Source of the DNA: a virus
IMG/VR virus record: IMGVR_UViG_3300024517_000133
Coordinates: 1-20,719 of that record
DNA length: 20,719 bases
Strand: one strand, 5' to 3'
Shown here: positions 1-8,979 of the stretch, one piece after another
How the letters are laid out: each line of letters starts with the position of its first letter
How positions within the stretch are numbered: the first letter of the stretch is position 1
The notes under the pieces: generated by a model
Database searches by the model: none
What the model was told of the DNA's origin: nothing
The model's input: the letters and a program-made list of their open reading frames with translations, nothing else
Program-made: the position numbers and the translations under genes

Positions 1-1119
1 AGATTCTTTTCTGTCGATCGAGAAGTCATCGGAGCGTTTTAATCCGAAGAGAGATTTGACCATATTCTTTCGGGTCCCAAACACCTCGTTAATTCTTTGC
101 GTCGCAGACTTGCCTGTATTGAGGGTCTCCTCATTCAGTAGCTGCATGAACTCATGTATTGCCTTATTTACGAATAAAGGCTTCTCATATATGGCCTTTC
201 TTGCCGCGGCAGTTTTACTGTCTGGAGATAGAATGCCATCATCCCACTGAGCAAGCTCTTCTGCGGTTTGAGTAGGTTCCGGATCGGGCAATACGATAGT
301 ATTAGGTTGAGAGACCAGATTCACCATGCGAAGCTTTTCGGTAACCACACCCAGGTCCGTATCAGTCAGATCAGCTTCACTGCGCTTCAGAAAGTAGGAG
401 GCTTCAGTGCTTCCAGGCTTGATTCCCAGCTTTTTCTCGTTCAGCGAAACAGAGACTATGTCCGATCGGGTTGGTTTGGTCTTCGGAAAGTCCTTCTTCA
501 GGTCCGCCTTGCTTTGGTAATCCTGGATGGTAGTTACACCCGTCTTTGTTTTTTCGATGTATCCTGCTTCTTCGAGTTGGTCCAGTGCAGCATCGCCGAT
601 ATTGTAGTACAAACTTTCGATCAGGGCTGCAGATTCATCGGTTGTTGCACGCGCGAATCGGTATCCTTTCTGGTATGCTATTTTGCGGCCAATACTGGCA
701 GCAACTCGAGATCTAGGAAGCGCCGGCAGCACGCCACTGATACTTATCGCAGAAACAGGGATGCTAAGGTTACGGGCTTTGTCAGATTCGCCTTTGACAG
801 ACTCCATGAGCTCGTGCAAAGCGATACTCATTTCTATATTATTGTCGTGATTAAATATATCATCCTGTATCGATCCGCCGGTTGCGTCTGATTCTCGGAT
901 TCTTTTGAGCATTCCGGTAATTTTTCGGAGGATGCGTAAAGATTGCGTACTATCCGGTAAAGCGGATATATTCAGTTTATCCGTTAAAGCGGATACCTCT
1001 TTGGACGTAGTTTTCCATACGTCGTAACGCAAATTTTTATCCTTCTGCTTGTCGATCGTGACCTTTTGGTCGAACTCGACGATAAGCTTTTGGAAGTCTT
1101 TGAAGTCTATGCAAGCCAT
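1..1119 (-). CDS. Partial protein, possible T7-family RNA polymerase N-terminal region (3' end off window)
   Basis: This reading frame starts with ATG at 1119 and stays open to the left edge, giving 373 visible residues without a stop. Its ATG shares a base with the TAA of the preceding ejection-type gene (TAATG), so it belongs to the same operon. By eye, several segments line up with the N-terminal domain of T7 RNA polymerase: VAASIGRKIAYQKGYRF near residues 139-155 against the T7 stretch VASAIGRAIEDEARFG; IGDAALDQLEEAGYIE near 174-189 against VGVRCIEMLIESTGMV; and a QPNTIVLPDP segment near 271-280 where T7 has QPCVVPPKPW. The catalytic domain would lie outside the window, so the polymerase motifs cannot be inspected. 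In N4 the virion RNA polymerase also lies at the far end of the capsid operon from the portal. Alternative: a further large helical ejection protein. The gene is certain; the polymerase assignment is a moderate inference. Confidence 0.5.
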   Translation of the reverse strand, partial: MACIDFKDFQKLIVEFDQKVTIDKQKDKNLRYDVWKTTSKEVSALTDKLNISALPDSTQSLRILRKITGMLKRIRESDATGGSIQDDIFNHDNNIEMSIALHELMESVKGESDKARNLSIPVSAISISGVLPALPRSRVAASIGRKIAYQKGYRFARATTDESAALIESLYYNIGDAALDQLEEAGYIEKTKTGVTTIQDYQSKADLKKDFPKTKPTRSDIVSVSLNEKKLGIKPGSTEASYFLKRSEADLTDTDLGVVTEKLRMVNLVSQPNTIVLPDPEPTQTAEELAQWDDGILSPDSKTAAARKAIYEKPLFVNKAIHEFMQLLNEETLNTGKSATQRINEVFGTRKNMVKSLFGLKRSDDFSIDRKES

Positions 1120-4067
1120 TATACTCTACACCCTGGTACCATTGAGTTATAAGCTTCCTTGAATTTCGTAATAGTTTCAAGACCTTTTGTGACTACGTTA
1201 TCAAATAGTTGGTCGGCAGATAAAGTAGTTGGGTATGCCTGGTCCAGACGCTTAAAGAATGTCGAGTTGTTCTTTAGGTCCGGAAACTGTTCTACAAAGG
1301 ATTCGAACTCACCTCTGGTCCTAACACCAAACTGTTTCATCTGTTTAAGGAATATGTCAGCACTGTCTGCCAAGGCATCGTCCAGCTTGGGATCCTTTAA
1401 AGTCTCGAGCACGCCATCAATCACAGCCTGGAATGTTGAGTTAATTTCGACCTTATTGAATTCCTCGACAGCTTCACTTACTGCACTACTGACTGCTGAG
1501 GCTGCCCTTAAAGCAACATCTGAACCTCGAGACTCACCTTCTGGTATATCCAGGTCCGCATCAATTTCTTTATCCAGCTTGTCAGCTTTCGCTTTTAGTC
1601 TCTTATGCTCGGCGAGGAACGCATCAGCAGCTGTTCTGGTGCCGGTATCGAGCTCGTCTTGAGCCTTGTTTTTAAGGTCCTTGACGATTTTACGAAGAGC
1701 TTTTAAGGCTTCCATTTTGTCTGTAATTTCTGGCGTGAGTTTGCTACCACTATCCAATGTGCCTTTTACTGATTTGACCACTGAGTCAACAGCCCCGGTA
1801 ACTTTATCCTTAACTTCCTTAGGCCGGCCTAACAGTTTGTCTCTAACTTTCTTGAGCTTGCGTTTCACAGCAACTGCTCCATCACGGCTCATGGCGCCAT
1901 TCGTTTGGTTCTTAAAGTCTTCAGACGCCTCTACTGCAGCTAGTGCTGCTTCAGCTTTTTTGAGAGACGACATGTCATCAATATTGCCAGCTACCGTTTC
2001 ATTCAGTGCTTTGCTGACAGAGGCTACTTCACCGGCATCGATCGATCCGCGGTCGGCCACATCTTTAATGATTGGATTCAGAGTTGCTTCGTTAATTAGT
2101 TCATCACGTTTGAGACCGGTGCGCTCGAGAGCTTTATCCTTTGCTTTTTGTACCTTCAAGAGTTGACGTCCAATCTCTGGCTTCATCTCTCCAATGACAG
2201 CAGTTACCCGATCCAGGTCATGCTTGTCGAGAGTTTTAGCAGCTTCCAGGATTTGTTTTACTTCTTTCTTGCTGGCATGCGTAGCGAGCTCTATCATTCC
2301 GAGAGCTGTACTCGAGCGGATCTCGTCTACGGCCTTGACAGCTTTCTTTCCAAGCTCGAGGTCTGTTACAGTTTGTATAACAGCTTTTACGCCAGGGGAC
2401 ACAGCTTCAACTGCAGCTTTAGCTGCTTCTACTGTTTTACGCTGCACATTCTTGGACGCCTGTTTAACGACCGCGACACCAGTGTCGGCCTCTAGTTCAA
2501 TCTTTAAGAGTGCAATCTTTGACTTAACCGGTTTGACCAGCTCCCTCTTCAGCTGTTTTATGACCTTAGGTTTCCTGAGATCGGCATCAGTGAATTCGTT
2601 CTCTTGTATGAGCTCTGATACCTTTTTTGAGATCTCCTCATCCAGACGTAGGTCTTCAATAATATCTGCGGCCTCAATCGTATCTACCGTAGCTTGGAAG
2701 TCAGCGACTTTGGCGTCTACAATCACCTTACGGCTGTCACGATCACCCTTGATTTCGTTTATCTCTTCTTCGGATAGGACCTGAAATGCTCTTTTATCGG
2801 TTACGTGTTTGGCAACCTTGCCGGCAGCTTTTGTCAACCCTACGGCTGCTTTAACTCCGGTTTTGGCTGTGCCTACGGCGGTATCGACCGCTGTGCCCAC
2901 TGCGACGCCTGGAGCTGCAATTCCTGCACGGGCAACACCGCCTGCTCCGAAACCAAGGAAGGATCCAACTTTAGCTGCAAACTGGCTATCCTCATTCTTA
3001 ACTACATCCAGCACACCGCCCCAAAAATCTTTACGAGTTGCAGGCGCCAGGTTAACGTTGATCTCCTCTGCCCAGGTTTGGAAGTACTCCTGTGCGGCTT
3101 CTGCTCCACCTGCGACTGTGATCTTTTTGGAAGCATCCCATACTCGAGACATGATCGACTTAAAGTTTGATTTGCCTTTAACATTTTTTACCACACTTCC
3201 TATTTCTTTTTTGATCTCCTTCTTGAATGAAGGTACGAATAAATTCTTTATGATACTTGGCGTTGGCATCATTGTAGCCAGGTTCAGGCCAAGCATGAGA
3301 GCTCCTTCCCCTCGGGTAGGGTCTCTTCCTTGCTTAGCTCTGAAATCATTAACGTTACCTTGGGTAATGTCCACAGCAGCGATACTGACTTGGCTTGCTG
3401 CTTTGGCAGCAGATGATAAGGCGCCTTTGGCTTTGTCGAGTGCCTTGAATATTTTACTACCACCTTCAATAACCTTACGGCCACGGTTAGCGGCTAAACC
3501 TACGCTTCCAGCGGCACCAACACCAGTCGCTGTCAATAAAGCTCCTACGCCAATCTCTCCCAGTATAGATGCTGAATCAGCCAGTGTTCCTGGCCCGGCC
3601 TTAATAGCGTGGCCTAAAGCATCGAGATGCCCTTGTAACCCACCTTGGGCCAGTGACTCAATAACTTTATCTTGGTTATCAGTAACCAGGCGTTGACGAT
3701 CTTCCGGAGTAACACCGGCAAGGAGGTCTGCGAATTCTTGATTCTCTTGGTTTCGATCGACACCAGGCGTGCCTTTATTGCCGCTGATAAGATCGAATAT
3801 GTTTTCTCTGCTTTTAAAGAATGAGGATTCTGCTATATCTAAAAGGCCAGCGCTCGAGCCTTGGCCACTTGCTGCCTCCAGGTCTGCTTGGAGCTGCTCT
3901 TCGGATAATTGTGCTGCTGGATCTATGCGACGTTTCTTCTCTACTTCTTTTGAAGCATTGGAGATGCCTTTCTGCATAGCAAGCGAAGGCGCTGACACAG
4001 ATTCGGCTAAGCCAAAATATGGGTCATTCAATCGTTTAAATTGGATCTCAGCTGGAGTTAGGGCCAT
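1119..4067 (-). CDS. Large internal virion / DNA-ejection-type protein (982 aa)
   Basis: The protein is a long, Lys/Ala/Glu-rich, mostly helical polypeptide. It has a Gly/Ala hydrophobic segment near residues 167-195 and a second small-residue-rich stretch near 367-420. Between them is the motif AEAAQEYFQTWAEE (about 322-335), a pattern I associate with large ejection proteins of podoviruses. The C-terminal half looks like extended coiled coil. Hydrophobic patches in a soluble virion protein fit a component that is ejected and inserts into the host envelope, as T7 gp15/gp16 do. I chose the ATG at 4067 over one 14 codons upstream because it falls just after the stop of the 570-residue gene, has GGGA upstream, and the residues between the two ATGs are arginine-rich and overlap the neighbour. 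No lytic transglycosylase motif is seen. The role is inferred from composition and position rather than a recognised domain. Confidence 0.6.
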   Translation of the reverse strand: MALTPAEIQFKRLNDPYFGLAESVSAPSLAMQKGISNASKEVEKKRRIDPAAQLSEEQLQADLEAASGQGSSAGLLDIAESSFFKSRENIFDLISGNKGTPGVDRNQENQEFADLLAGVTPEDRQRLVTDNQDKVIESLAQGGLQGHLDALGHAIKAGPGTLADSASILGEIGVGALLTATGVGAAGSVGLAANRGRKVIEGGSKIFKALDKAKGALSSAAKAASQVSIAAVDITQGNVNDFRAKQGRDPTRGEGALMLGLNLATMMPTPSIIKNLFVPSFKKEIKKEIGSVVKNVKGKSNFKSIMSRVWDASKKITVAGGAEAAQEYFQTWAEEINVNLAPATRKDFWGGVLDVVKNEDSQFAAKVGSFLGFGAGGVARAGIAAPGVAVGTAVDTAVGTAKTGVKAAVGLTKAAGKVAKHVTDKRAFQVLSEEEINEIKGDRDSRKVIVDAKVADFQATVDTIEAADIIEDLRLDEEISKKVSELIQENEFTDADLRKPKVIKQLKRELVKPVKSKIALLKIELEADTGVAVVKQASKNVQRKTVEAAKAAVEAVSPGVKAVIQTVTDLELGKKAVKAVDEIRSSTALGMIELATHASKKEVKQILEAAKTLDKHDLDRVTAVIGEMKPEIGRQLLKVQKAKDKALERTGLKRDELINEATLNPIIKDVADRGSIDAGEVASVSKALNETVAGNIDDMSSLKKAEAALAAVEASEDFKNQTNGAMSRDGAVAVKRKLKKVRDKLLGRPKEVKDKVTGAVDSVVKSVKGTLDSGSKLTPEITDKMEALKALRKIVKDLKNKAQDELDTGTRTAADAFLAEHKRLKAKADKLDKEIDADLDIPEGESRGSDVALRAASAVSSAVSEAVEEFNKVEINSTFQAVIDGVLETLKDPKLDDALADSADIFLKQMKQFGVRTRGEFESFVEQFPDLKNNSTFFKRLDQAYPTTLSADQLFDNVVTKGLETITKFKEAYNSMVPGCRV

Positions 4068-4071
4068 CGGT

Positions 4072-5784
4072 TTATCCCGGTTGACCCTCAATGTACTTGA
4101 AGTACGCAATTAGAAGAGCTTCTTCCCTGTTGGACCCTTCACCGTCAGCATCACCTATGCCTATTTTGCCTTCCTTACTTAATAGCTTGGCGTGGCGAAG
4201 AGCATCAGTTCTATCTGTAGAGGAAAGTCCATCGACTTGTGCCTGGCGAGCTGCACGCAGCTGTGTTTCGTCAGGCTTTGGAGCCGATCTAGGATCAAGT
4301 ATTCCAGGTCCAGGAGGAGTTAAGTTTTCGAATAACTTGCCAATTGCTGGTACGGGATTAGCGTTCTGTATAAAGTCTGACACACTGTTAGCTGTTGCTT
4401 CTATTCCTCGGGGAACACCAATGTTAGGGAACTCAGCCGGCGTAGGCTCAGCTTGTTTTGCAGCCACTAGTTTTTCTAATTCAGGATCTACCTCAGGTGC
4501 AGGTGCAGGTGCAACCTCGGGAGTGAGGATCTTTTTCCCCGCTCCCTGGTTGTCACCCGCCTTGCCGGGGGATGTCTGGAGATTACCAGTACCACGGGAC
4601 TTAACGCCATGTGGGGCAGATCCGAGACTATCTAAGAATGAAGATATTACCTGAGCATCACTATCCGCACTAGGGGTAAGGCTCGAGAGTAACCTTTGGT
4701 TAAACTGTTGTACCTGGTTTACGATGTCAGCCGGACTCCCTGTGCTTGATTGGCCAGCATCAGATATACCACCTCCTCTTTTGTTGAAAATTTGGGTTTG
4801 TTGAGCTTCGTTCTTTTTAGCCAAGGCACTCAGCGATTTAAGCTGCTTGCCAGAGAGGTTGCCCAAGTCAACATCTGTTTCCAGGTTACCGTCAATAACG
4901 CTACGCAAAGCAGCGATTGATGAAGATACACTGTTGCCTTCACGCTCGAGAGCGGCTAGGGCCTGGTTATAATTTTGTTGGGTTACGTTTCGTTTTCCAA
5001 ATATCTTACCAAAGATCGGGATCTCAATATCGTCATGTTCAACACCAAGAGTTGTTGCTGTTTTTTTATCGGTTAGCCCCAGGCTTTCAAATTCCGAATT
5101 TACTTGTTCAGTCTTGTTGGGCTGGTTTGTCTGGCCACTTAAAAGGCTAACGCTGCCAGACCTGCTACCAGAGCGGCTTCCTGTGGAATCACCAATTTTG
5201 AATTCTGGCTTAGCCAGGAGACTTTTAATTATCGATGGATCTGCAGTTGGGTACCTCTGCTTAATTTGATCAGATACAGCTTGTTTAATTTCAGCACCGG
5301 TGAATAGACCACTACCGCCGAGCTGCGCAGCCAAGTCTTCTCCAAATTGTTTAGGAGGAGTCAATGCTGAGGGATTGTTCTTAATGAATTTGTTTCGTGC
5401 AGCAAGCTTGCCGGCGTCATCAAGAGCAGCATAAGTAGGGTCCTGGGAGAGTATACTCTCGAAACCAGTAAACCTATCGCCACCTGCGAATTGAAGACCT
5501 TCGGCCATGCCTTGTATAGTTTGGGTTTTCTCGTTGTCTCGAGCCAGCTCAGCGACACGCTTGAGCTCAGTACGCGCATCGGCGCCTTCAAGGAAGTCTT
5601 GCTTACGATCGGCTTGGGCTAGGGTTTGCTCTCGGAATAGTTTGTCTGCTTTGACTTTGTCTTCAGCAACCTGTCTTTCTCCAAAACCACTAAGGGTTTT
5701 TGAGATCTGATTGATGAATGTTGCCGGTGAACCGAAGTTCGGACGAACGCTAGGACCGGGTACGAAAAATTGTGGGCCGGCCAT
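4072..5784 (-). CDS. Internal virion / ejection-type protein (570 aa)
   Basis: This protein is 570 residues long. It has a Pro/Gly-rich start, then a helical charged N-terminal third (roughly residues 30-110), a Ser/Gly/Arg-rich linker around 195-215, a mixed middle, and a disordered Pro/Ala-rich segment around 415-450 that contains alternating PAPAPE units. The C-terminus is helical. It begins two bases after the stop of the 127-residue gene with AGGTG as Shine-Dalgarno, and stops just before the 982-residue gene. A small, then medium, then very large protein in this order is the layout of the T7 internal core genes 14, 15 and 16 and of their counterparts in other podoviruses. No enzyme motif is visible. 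Assignment as a virion internal or ejection protein rests on context and composition. Confidence 0.55.
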   Translation of the reverse strand: MAGPQFFVPGPSVRPNFGSPATFINQISKTLSGFGERQVAEDKVKADKLFREQTLAQADRKQDFLEGADARTELKRVAELARDNEKTQTIQGMAEGLQFAGGDRFTGFESILSQDPTYAALDDAGKLAARNKFIKNNPSALTPPKQFGEDLAAQLGGSGLFTGAEIKQAVSDQIKQRYPTADPSIIKSLLAKPEFKIGDSTGSRSGSRSGSVSLLSGQTNQPNKTEQVNSEFESLGLTDKKTATTLGVEHDDIEIPIFGKIFGKRNVTQQNYNQALAALEREGNSVSSSIAALRSVIDGNLETDVDLGNLSGKQLKSLSALAKKNEAQQTQIFNKRGGGISDAGQSSTGSPADIVNQVQQFNQRLLSSLTPSADSDAQVISSFLDSLGSAPHGVKSRGTGNLQTSPGKAGDNQGAGKKILTPEVAPAPAPEVDPELEKLVAAKQAEPTPAEFPNIGVPRGIEATANSVSDFIQNANPVPAIGKLFENLTPPGPGILDPRSAPKPDETQLRAARQAQVDGLSSTDRTDALRHAKLLSKEGKIGIGDADGEGSNREEALLIAYFKYIEGQPG

Positions 5785-5786
5785 GG

Positions 5787-6170
5787 TTACACCTGGAATG
5801 TTTGGTCAGCAATTGCCGCTTTTATGCGCTCATGCTCAGGAGTACCCGGTGTAGTTGTTTGCAAAGCCAGTGATAAGGAATTACCTGTCTGCAGGTTCTG
5901 CGCAGTAGCTGCACGGTTTTCCTGGTCTTTCAATAGGCCGAGTTGGTCATTTTGAAAGTCGAGAGATTTTTTGAGACCAAAGCCTTGTAGGCCAAGACTG
6001 CCTAAACCTAAGAGACCCTGACCACCTTTGCTTCCTAAGAAGTCGGTGAGGCCACCGAACATGTCTCCTAAGTTAAAGCCACCGCCACCACTAATGGCGC
6101 CAGATAAGCCTCCGCCTAAATTTCCACCAAAAAGACCGCCTGTTGAACCACCTGGATTAAAGCCTGGCAT
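5787..6170 (-). CDS. Small Gly-rich virion protein, gp14-like position (127 aa)
   Basis: The first 70 residues are almost entirely Gly, Leu, Phe and Ser, forming a low-complexity, mildly hydrophobic region (GGLFGGNLGGGLSGAISGGG near residues 10-30). A helical segment follows (FGLKKSLDFQNDQLGLLKDQ, about 63-82), then a polar tail. Small podovirus ejection proteins often have this layout of a Gly-rich hydrophobic head plus a Gln/Asn-rich helix, and the gene sits directly upstream of the two large ejection-type genes. A TGAGGTAC segment a few bases before the ATG supplies the ribosome site. The role is inferred. It could also be a minor structural linker. Confidence 0.5.
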   Translation of the reverse strand: MPGFNPGGSTGGLFGGNLGGGLSGAISGGGGFNLGDMFGGLTDFLGSKGGQGLLGLGSLGLQGFGLKKSLDFQNDQLGLLKDQENRAATAQNLQTGNSLSLALQTTTPGTPEHERIKAAIADQTFQV

Positions 6171-6183
6171 ATGAGTACCTCAT

Positions 6184-8979
6184 TTATGAAACCCCAGTCA
6201 GGAGTTGTTGTTCATGATAATTGCCCACGATATTATCATAGTTGTATAAAGTATCATAGTTATACGTTTGCTGTATAGCGTTGAAGTTACCGGTACTCAC
6301 TGAGTCCATCTGCGAAGCGAAGACAAAATTGTTCTCTAAAGCTGAAACATCAGGTCTGTGCTCCCGTAGTTCCTCGAGCTGATCTTCCTGCTCTTGAAGC
6401 GCAAGCTGTTTTTGTTCAATATCTTCAGCATTCTGGTAGTTTTCCAAATCTATGAACAGTGTACCAACCTCCTGGGCAAAATCTAGGGCTGTGTCGAGTA
6501 GTTGTTCACCTGACATCAGGGCCAGCTCTTTAAACATATCCGGATTTTTTGAGTATACTGCAGCAATAGTTATAATTAATGCTGTTAGGAAGTTGTTACC
6601 GCTGTGTTTCGCTACGAATATAAAGAGCTCTCCAATAGCCCAGTTCACTACGAGCTGTTCGACTATCGCCAGGAATCCTGCGTAAATTGAGGTGGCTGCA
6701 CTAAAGGCTGTACCAAAGGATATGACAGTAACTATAATCAATATAATGACTAAAACGAACTCAAACAGGTCAAGGAAAGCTGATGTCTCGTACCACTCCA
6801 GGTGAGTAATAACGACTGCGTTCATATCCATCCTACAAAGGTATTGGAACACTTCCATCTGCTCTCGAGCAGGGACCTCATCGAAGATCTTCCAGGATAT
6901 AGGAATAGTAAAATTCTCGTCTACAACAGTATTTAGAGCAACTTCGTGATAAGTTTGATAGTTGATCGATGTCATACCATTAACATTGGTCAGTACCATT
7001 TCATCATAGAAGTTATCTACTTTTTGGTACTGCAGAGTTAATGTATTTGCTACGGTAGTGGAGTGTATATAGCTACCGGTGGCTGCTATAGTGCCAGCTA
7101 CTCCAAGATTGACTGTATGTCCAGACCATACGATAGCATTCTCAATGTCGCCTTCTTTTAAGGTGGCCGAGAGTAGATCTACGTTGGACTGCAGGCCGGA
7201 GGTGATCAGGATTTGCTCCCACTGTAGCCACAACATTTTAGAAACGATTGGGTTCGTGTCAAATGGGCTAACAGAAAAATTAAGGTAAGAATCATCGATC
7301 TGGGCTATATCCGGGTTAGCTCCAGTTGCGTCAAGAAACTGATTAATATCTAAACCCACACGGGACATTAACATCCTGGTAGTAAAGAATTCTGGGGAGA
7401 GAGGGGCGTGTAATACATCCCACTGCGTTTTCTCTTTTCTAATAATTGCCAATGGCATCATTTGCAGATCGCTTATAGACTGATGAGTTGCTGCCAAATC
7501 GTATGTAATATCACTGTGAGGATGGACCCAGTAATGGAATTGGCCTGGAGGCTCACTATCATCTGAGTATGTGACAATAATAGATGGTTCTTTAACAAAA
7601 GCCGGCGTTTTGATGAAGCTATCCAATATCAATGTTGTGCCTGGGGTAGGGTCACTGGTTTTATCGAGAATTGTAACTGTTGAAGTAGCACCAATATTTA
7701 TGCCGTCTATATCTGAAGAATTGAGTAAGGATACCCGAAACTGCTCGAGATCATCATTAGCTACATCAGCAAAGATGTCGACAGTTATTTGTTGGATCTC
7801 ACCATTCGTACCAGCAAAACTTAGTGTGCCCGGCGTGTTGTCGTAATCAACTCCTCCTGTTATACCTCCCAGGTCTGTGAAGGTGTAGTCCACGGTAAAG
7901 GCGCCAGACGGAGCTACCTGGTTCAGTACGACATCGATCGTAATGGTGGTATTGGCTTCTTCAGTAAGTTGATCACTCATCGTCAATAGCAATGCGTCAT
8001 CGTCGGTGATGGTCGTAGTCACCGTATCGAGCGCATTGATATTTACATGTTCGAATACACCGGTCCCATTATCTAATGTGGCAATGGTTATGGCCATGGT
8101 TCTGTTGGCGTTTCCTGTCTCGAGGGTTACTAGATCTACTGTGATCTCATCCACATTCTGAGGCATGATAACCGAGGCAACCTCAGTGAAGTCGACACCG
8201 TTTACCGCAGTCCCTGCGTAACTGAAGCCGATCGTAATCTGTTCGCCGCTGGGCACCACCCGGTTAGACCTGATTGTGTAAGTGGCAGTTTCTCCTTCGG
8301 TGATCTGGCTAGGGCCGTAGATAAAAAATTCCGCAGTTTCCATCGTACGACTAAGAGAGATCGTGTAATTATTAGGGCCGGAGTTAAAAATTATATCGTC
8401 GACAAACCATCCTTCTCGAGTGGCTCCATACAGTGTATCGGTGAAGGTCAGGGTATTCAGCCAAGCCTTATAGTTGTGGGTTGTCTTCATATCCCAGTAG
8501 TAATACTGGAACTCGGTAGGATTTCTGTCGATTGCGCTTAGTACAGTATGGGTAGATCCAAGTTCAGCATCCAAAGCTAATTGCACATCATCAAAGTTAA
8601 CAAATGTGCCCTTTAATACCATCTCAGGTAGGCCATTCCAGAAAAGATCGAGCTCACCGTAACGGAAATATGATTTAAGCTGACCTTTGACTCTAAATAC
8701 TTGAGCCATGAAATTTGGAAAGAAGTCGGTCTCGTTTCGGACCATATTTAGAACAGCTCGAGCAACCCCAGCTTCGTAAACATCGATAGTATTTTGGCTA
8801 TAGACTCGACTTGATATTCGTTGAACGTTTATTATCGTTTCATCTTCGATACCAAACCAGGAAAATACCTCTTCCAGGATAGGTTCGACTACAGCGTCCC
8901 ACACAGCTTTTACTACGTCTGTAAAGGCGTCCCATACAGCGGTTAGAACATCTTCAATGAAGCTGATTACGGCGCTCAT
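6184..8979 (-). CDS. Calx-beta-containing virion/tail protein with hydrophobic C-terminal block (931 aa)
   Basis: Residues 1-45 form amphipathic helices with a repeated AVWDA unit. Residues 50-220 contain a conserved-looking structural region (for example ELDLFWNGLPEMVLKG). Two Calx-beta domains follow, at about 222-328 and 329-439. Each has the family's G-x-D-F/Y strand (GTAVNGVDFT; GGVDYDNTPGTLSF) and the closing T-V/T-I-T-D/L-D-D/K edge (TTTITDDD; STVTILDK). Residues 450-730 are beta-rich and aromatic. Residues 733-810 are strongly hydrophobic (FVLVIILIIVTVISF and three further helices). The last 120 residues contain a Gln/Glu coiled coil and a Tyr/Asn tail. Calx-beta domains are calcium-binding beta sandwiches known in exchangers and adhesins. 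In a phage virion they would suit surface binding or a calcium-triggered step. The hydrophobic block suggests membrane insertion during entry. The start overlaps the previous stop (ATGA). Confidence 0.7.
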   Translation of the reverse strand: MSAVISFIEDVLTAVWDAFTDVVKAVWDAVVEPILEEVFSWFGIEDETIINVQRISSRVYSQNTIDVYEAGVARAVLNMVRNETDFFPNFMAQVFRVKGQLKSYFRYGELDLFWNGLPEMVLKGTFVNFDDVQLALDAELGSTHTVLSAIDRNPTEFQYYYWDMKTTHNYKAWLNTLTFTDTLYGATREGWFVDDIIFNSGPNNYTISLSRTMETAEFFIYGPSQITEGETATYTIRSNRVVPSGEQITIGFSYAGTAVNGVDFTEVASVIMPQNVDEITVDLVTLETGNANRTMAITIATLDNGTGVFEHVNINALDTVTTTITDDDALLLTMSDQLTEEANTTITIDVVLNQVAPSGAFTVDYTFTDLGGITGGVDYDNTPGTLSFAGTNGEIQQITVDIFADVANDDLEQFRVSLLNSSDIDGINIGATSTVTILDKTSDPTPGTTLILDSFIKTPAFVKEPSIIVTYSDDSEPPGQFHYWVHPHSDITYDLAATHQSISDLQMMPLAIIRKEKTQWDVLHAPLSPEFFTTRMLMSRVGLDINQFLDATGANPDIAQIDDSYLNFSVSPFDTNPIVSKMLWLQWEQILITSGLQSNVDLLSATLKEGDIENAIVWSGHTVNLGVAGTIAATGSYIHSTTVANTLTLQYQKVDNFYDEMVLTNVNGMTSINYQTYHEVALNTVVDENFTIPISWKIFDEVPAREQMEVFQYLCRMDMNAVVITHLEWYETSAFLDLFEFVLVIILIIVTVISFGTAFSAATSIYAGFLAIVEQLVVNWAIGELFIFVAKHSGNNFLTALIITIAAVYSKNPDMFKELALMSGEQLLDTALDFAQEVGTLFIDLENYQNAEDIEQKQLALQEQEDQLEELREHRPDVSALENNFVFASQMDSVSTGNFNAIQQTYNYDTLYNYDNIVGNYHEQQLLTGVS

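Noticed and set aside
268-891. Plus-strand open frame of 207 codons at the left end
   Set aside because: It is antisense to the edge gene, which is open for 373 codons and coupled to its upstream neighbour; the plus-strand product shows no recognisable domain.
2809-3696. Long plus-strand open frame of 295 codons inside the 982-residue gene
   Set aside because: It runs antisense to a gene with a coherent helical protein, has an Ala/Thr/Pro/Ser-rich composition typical of a reverse-frame shadow, and no ribosome site or coupled neighbour was seen.
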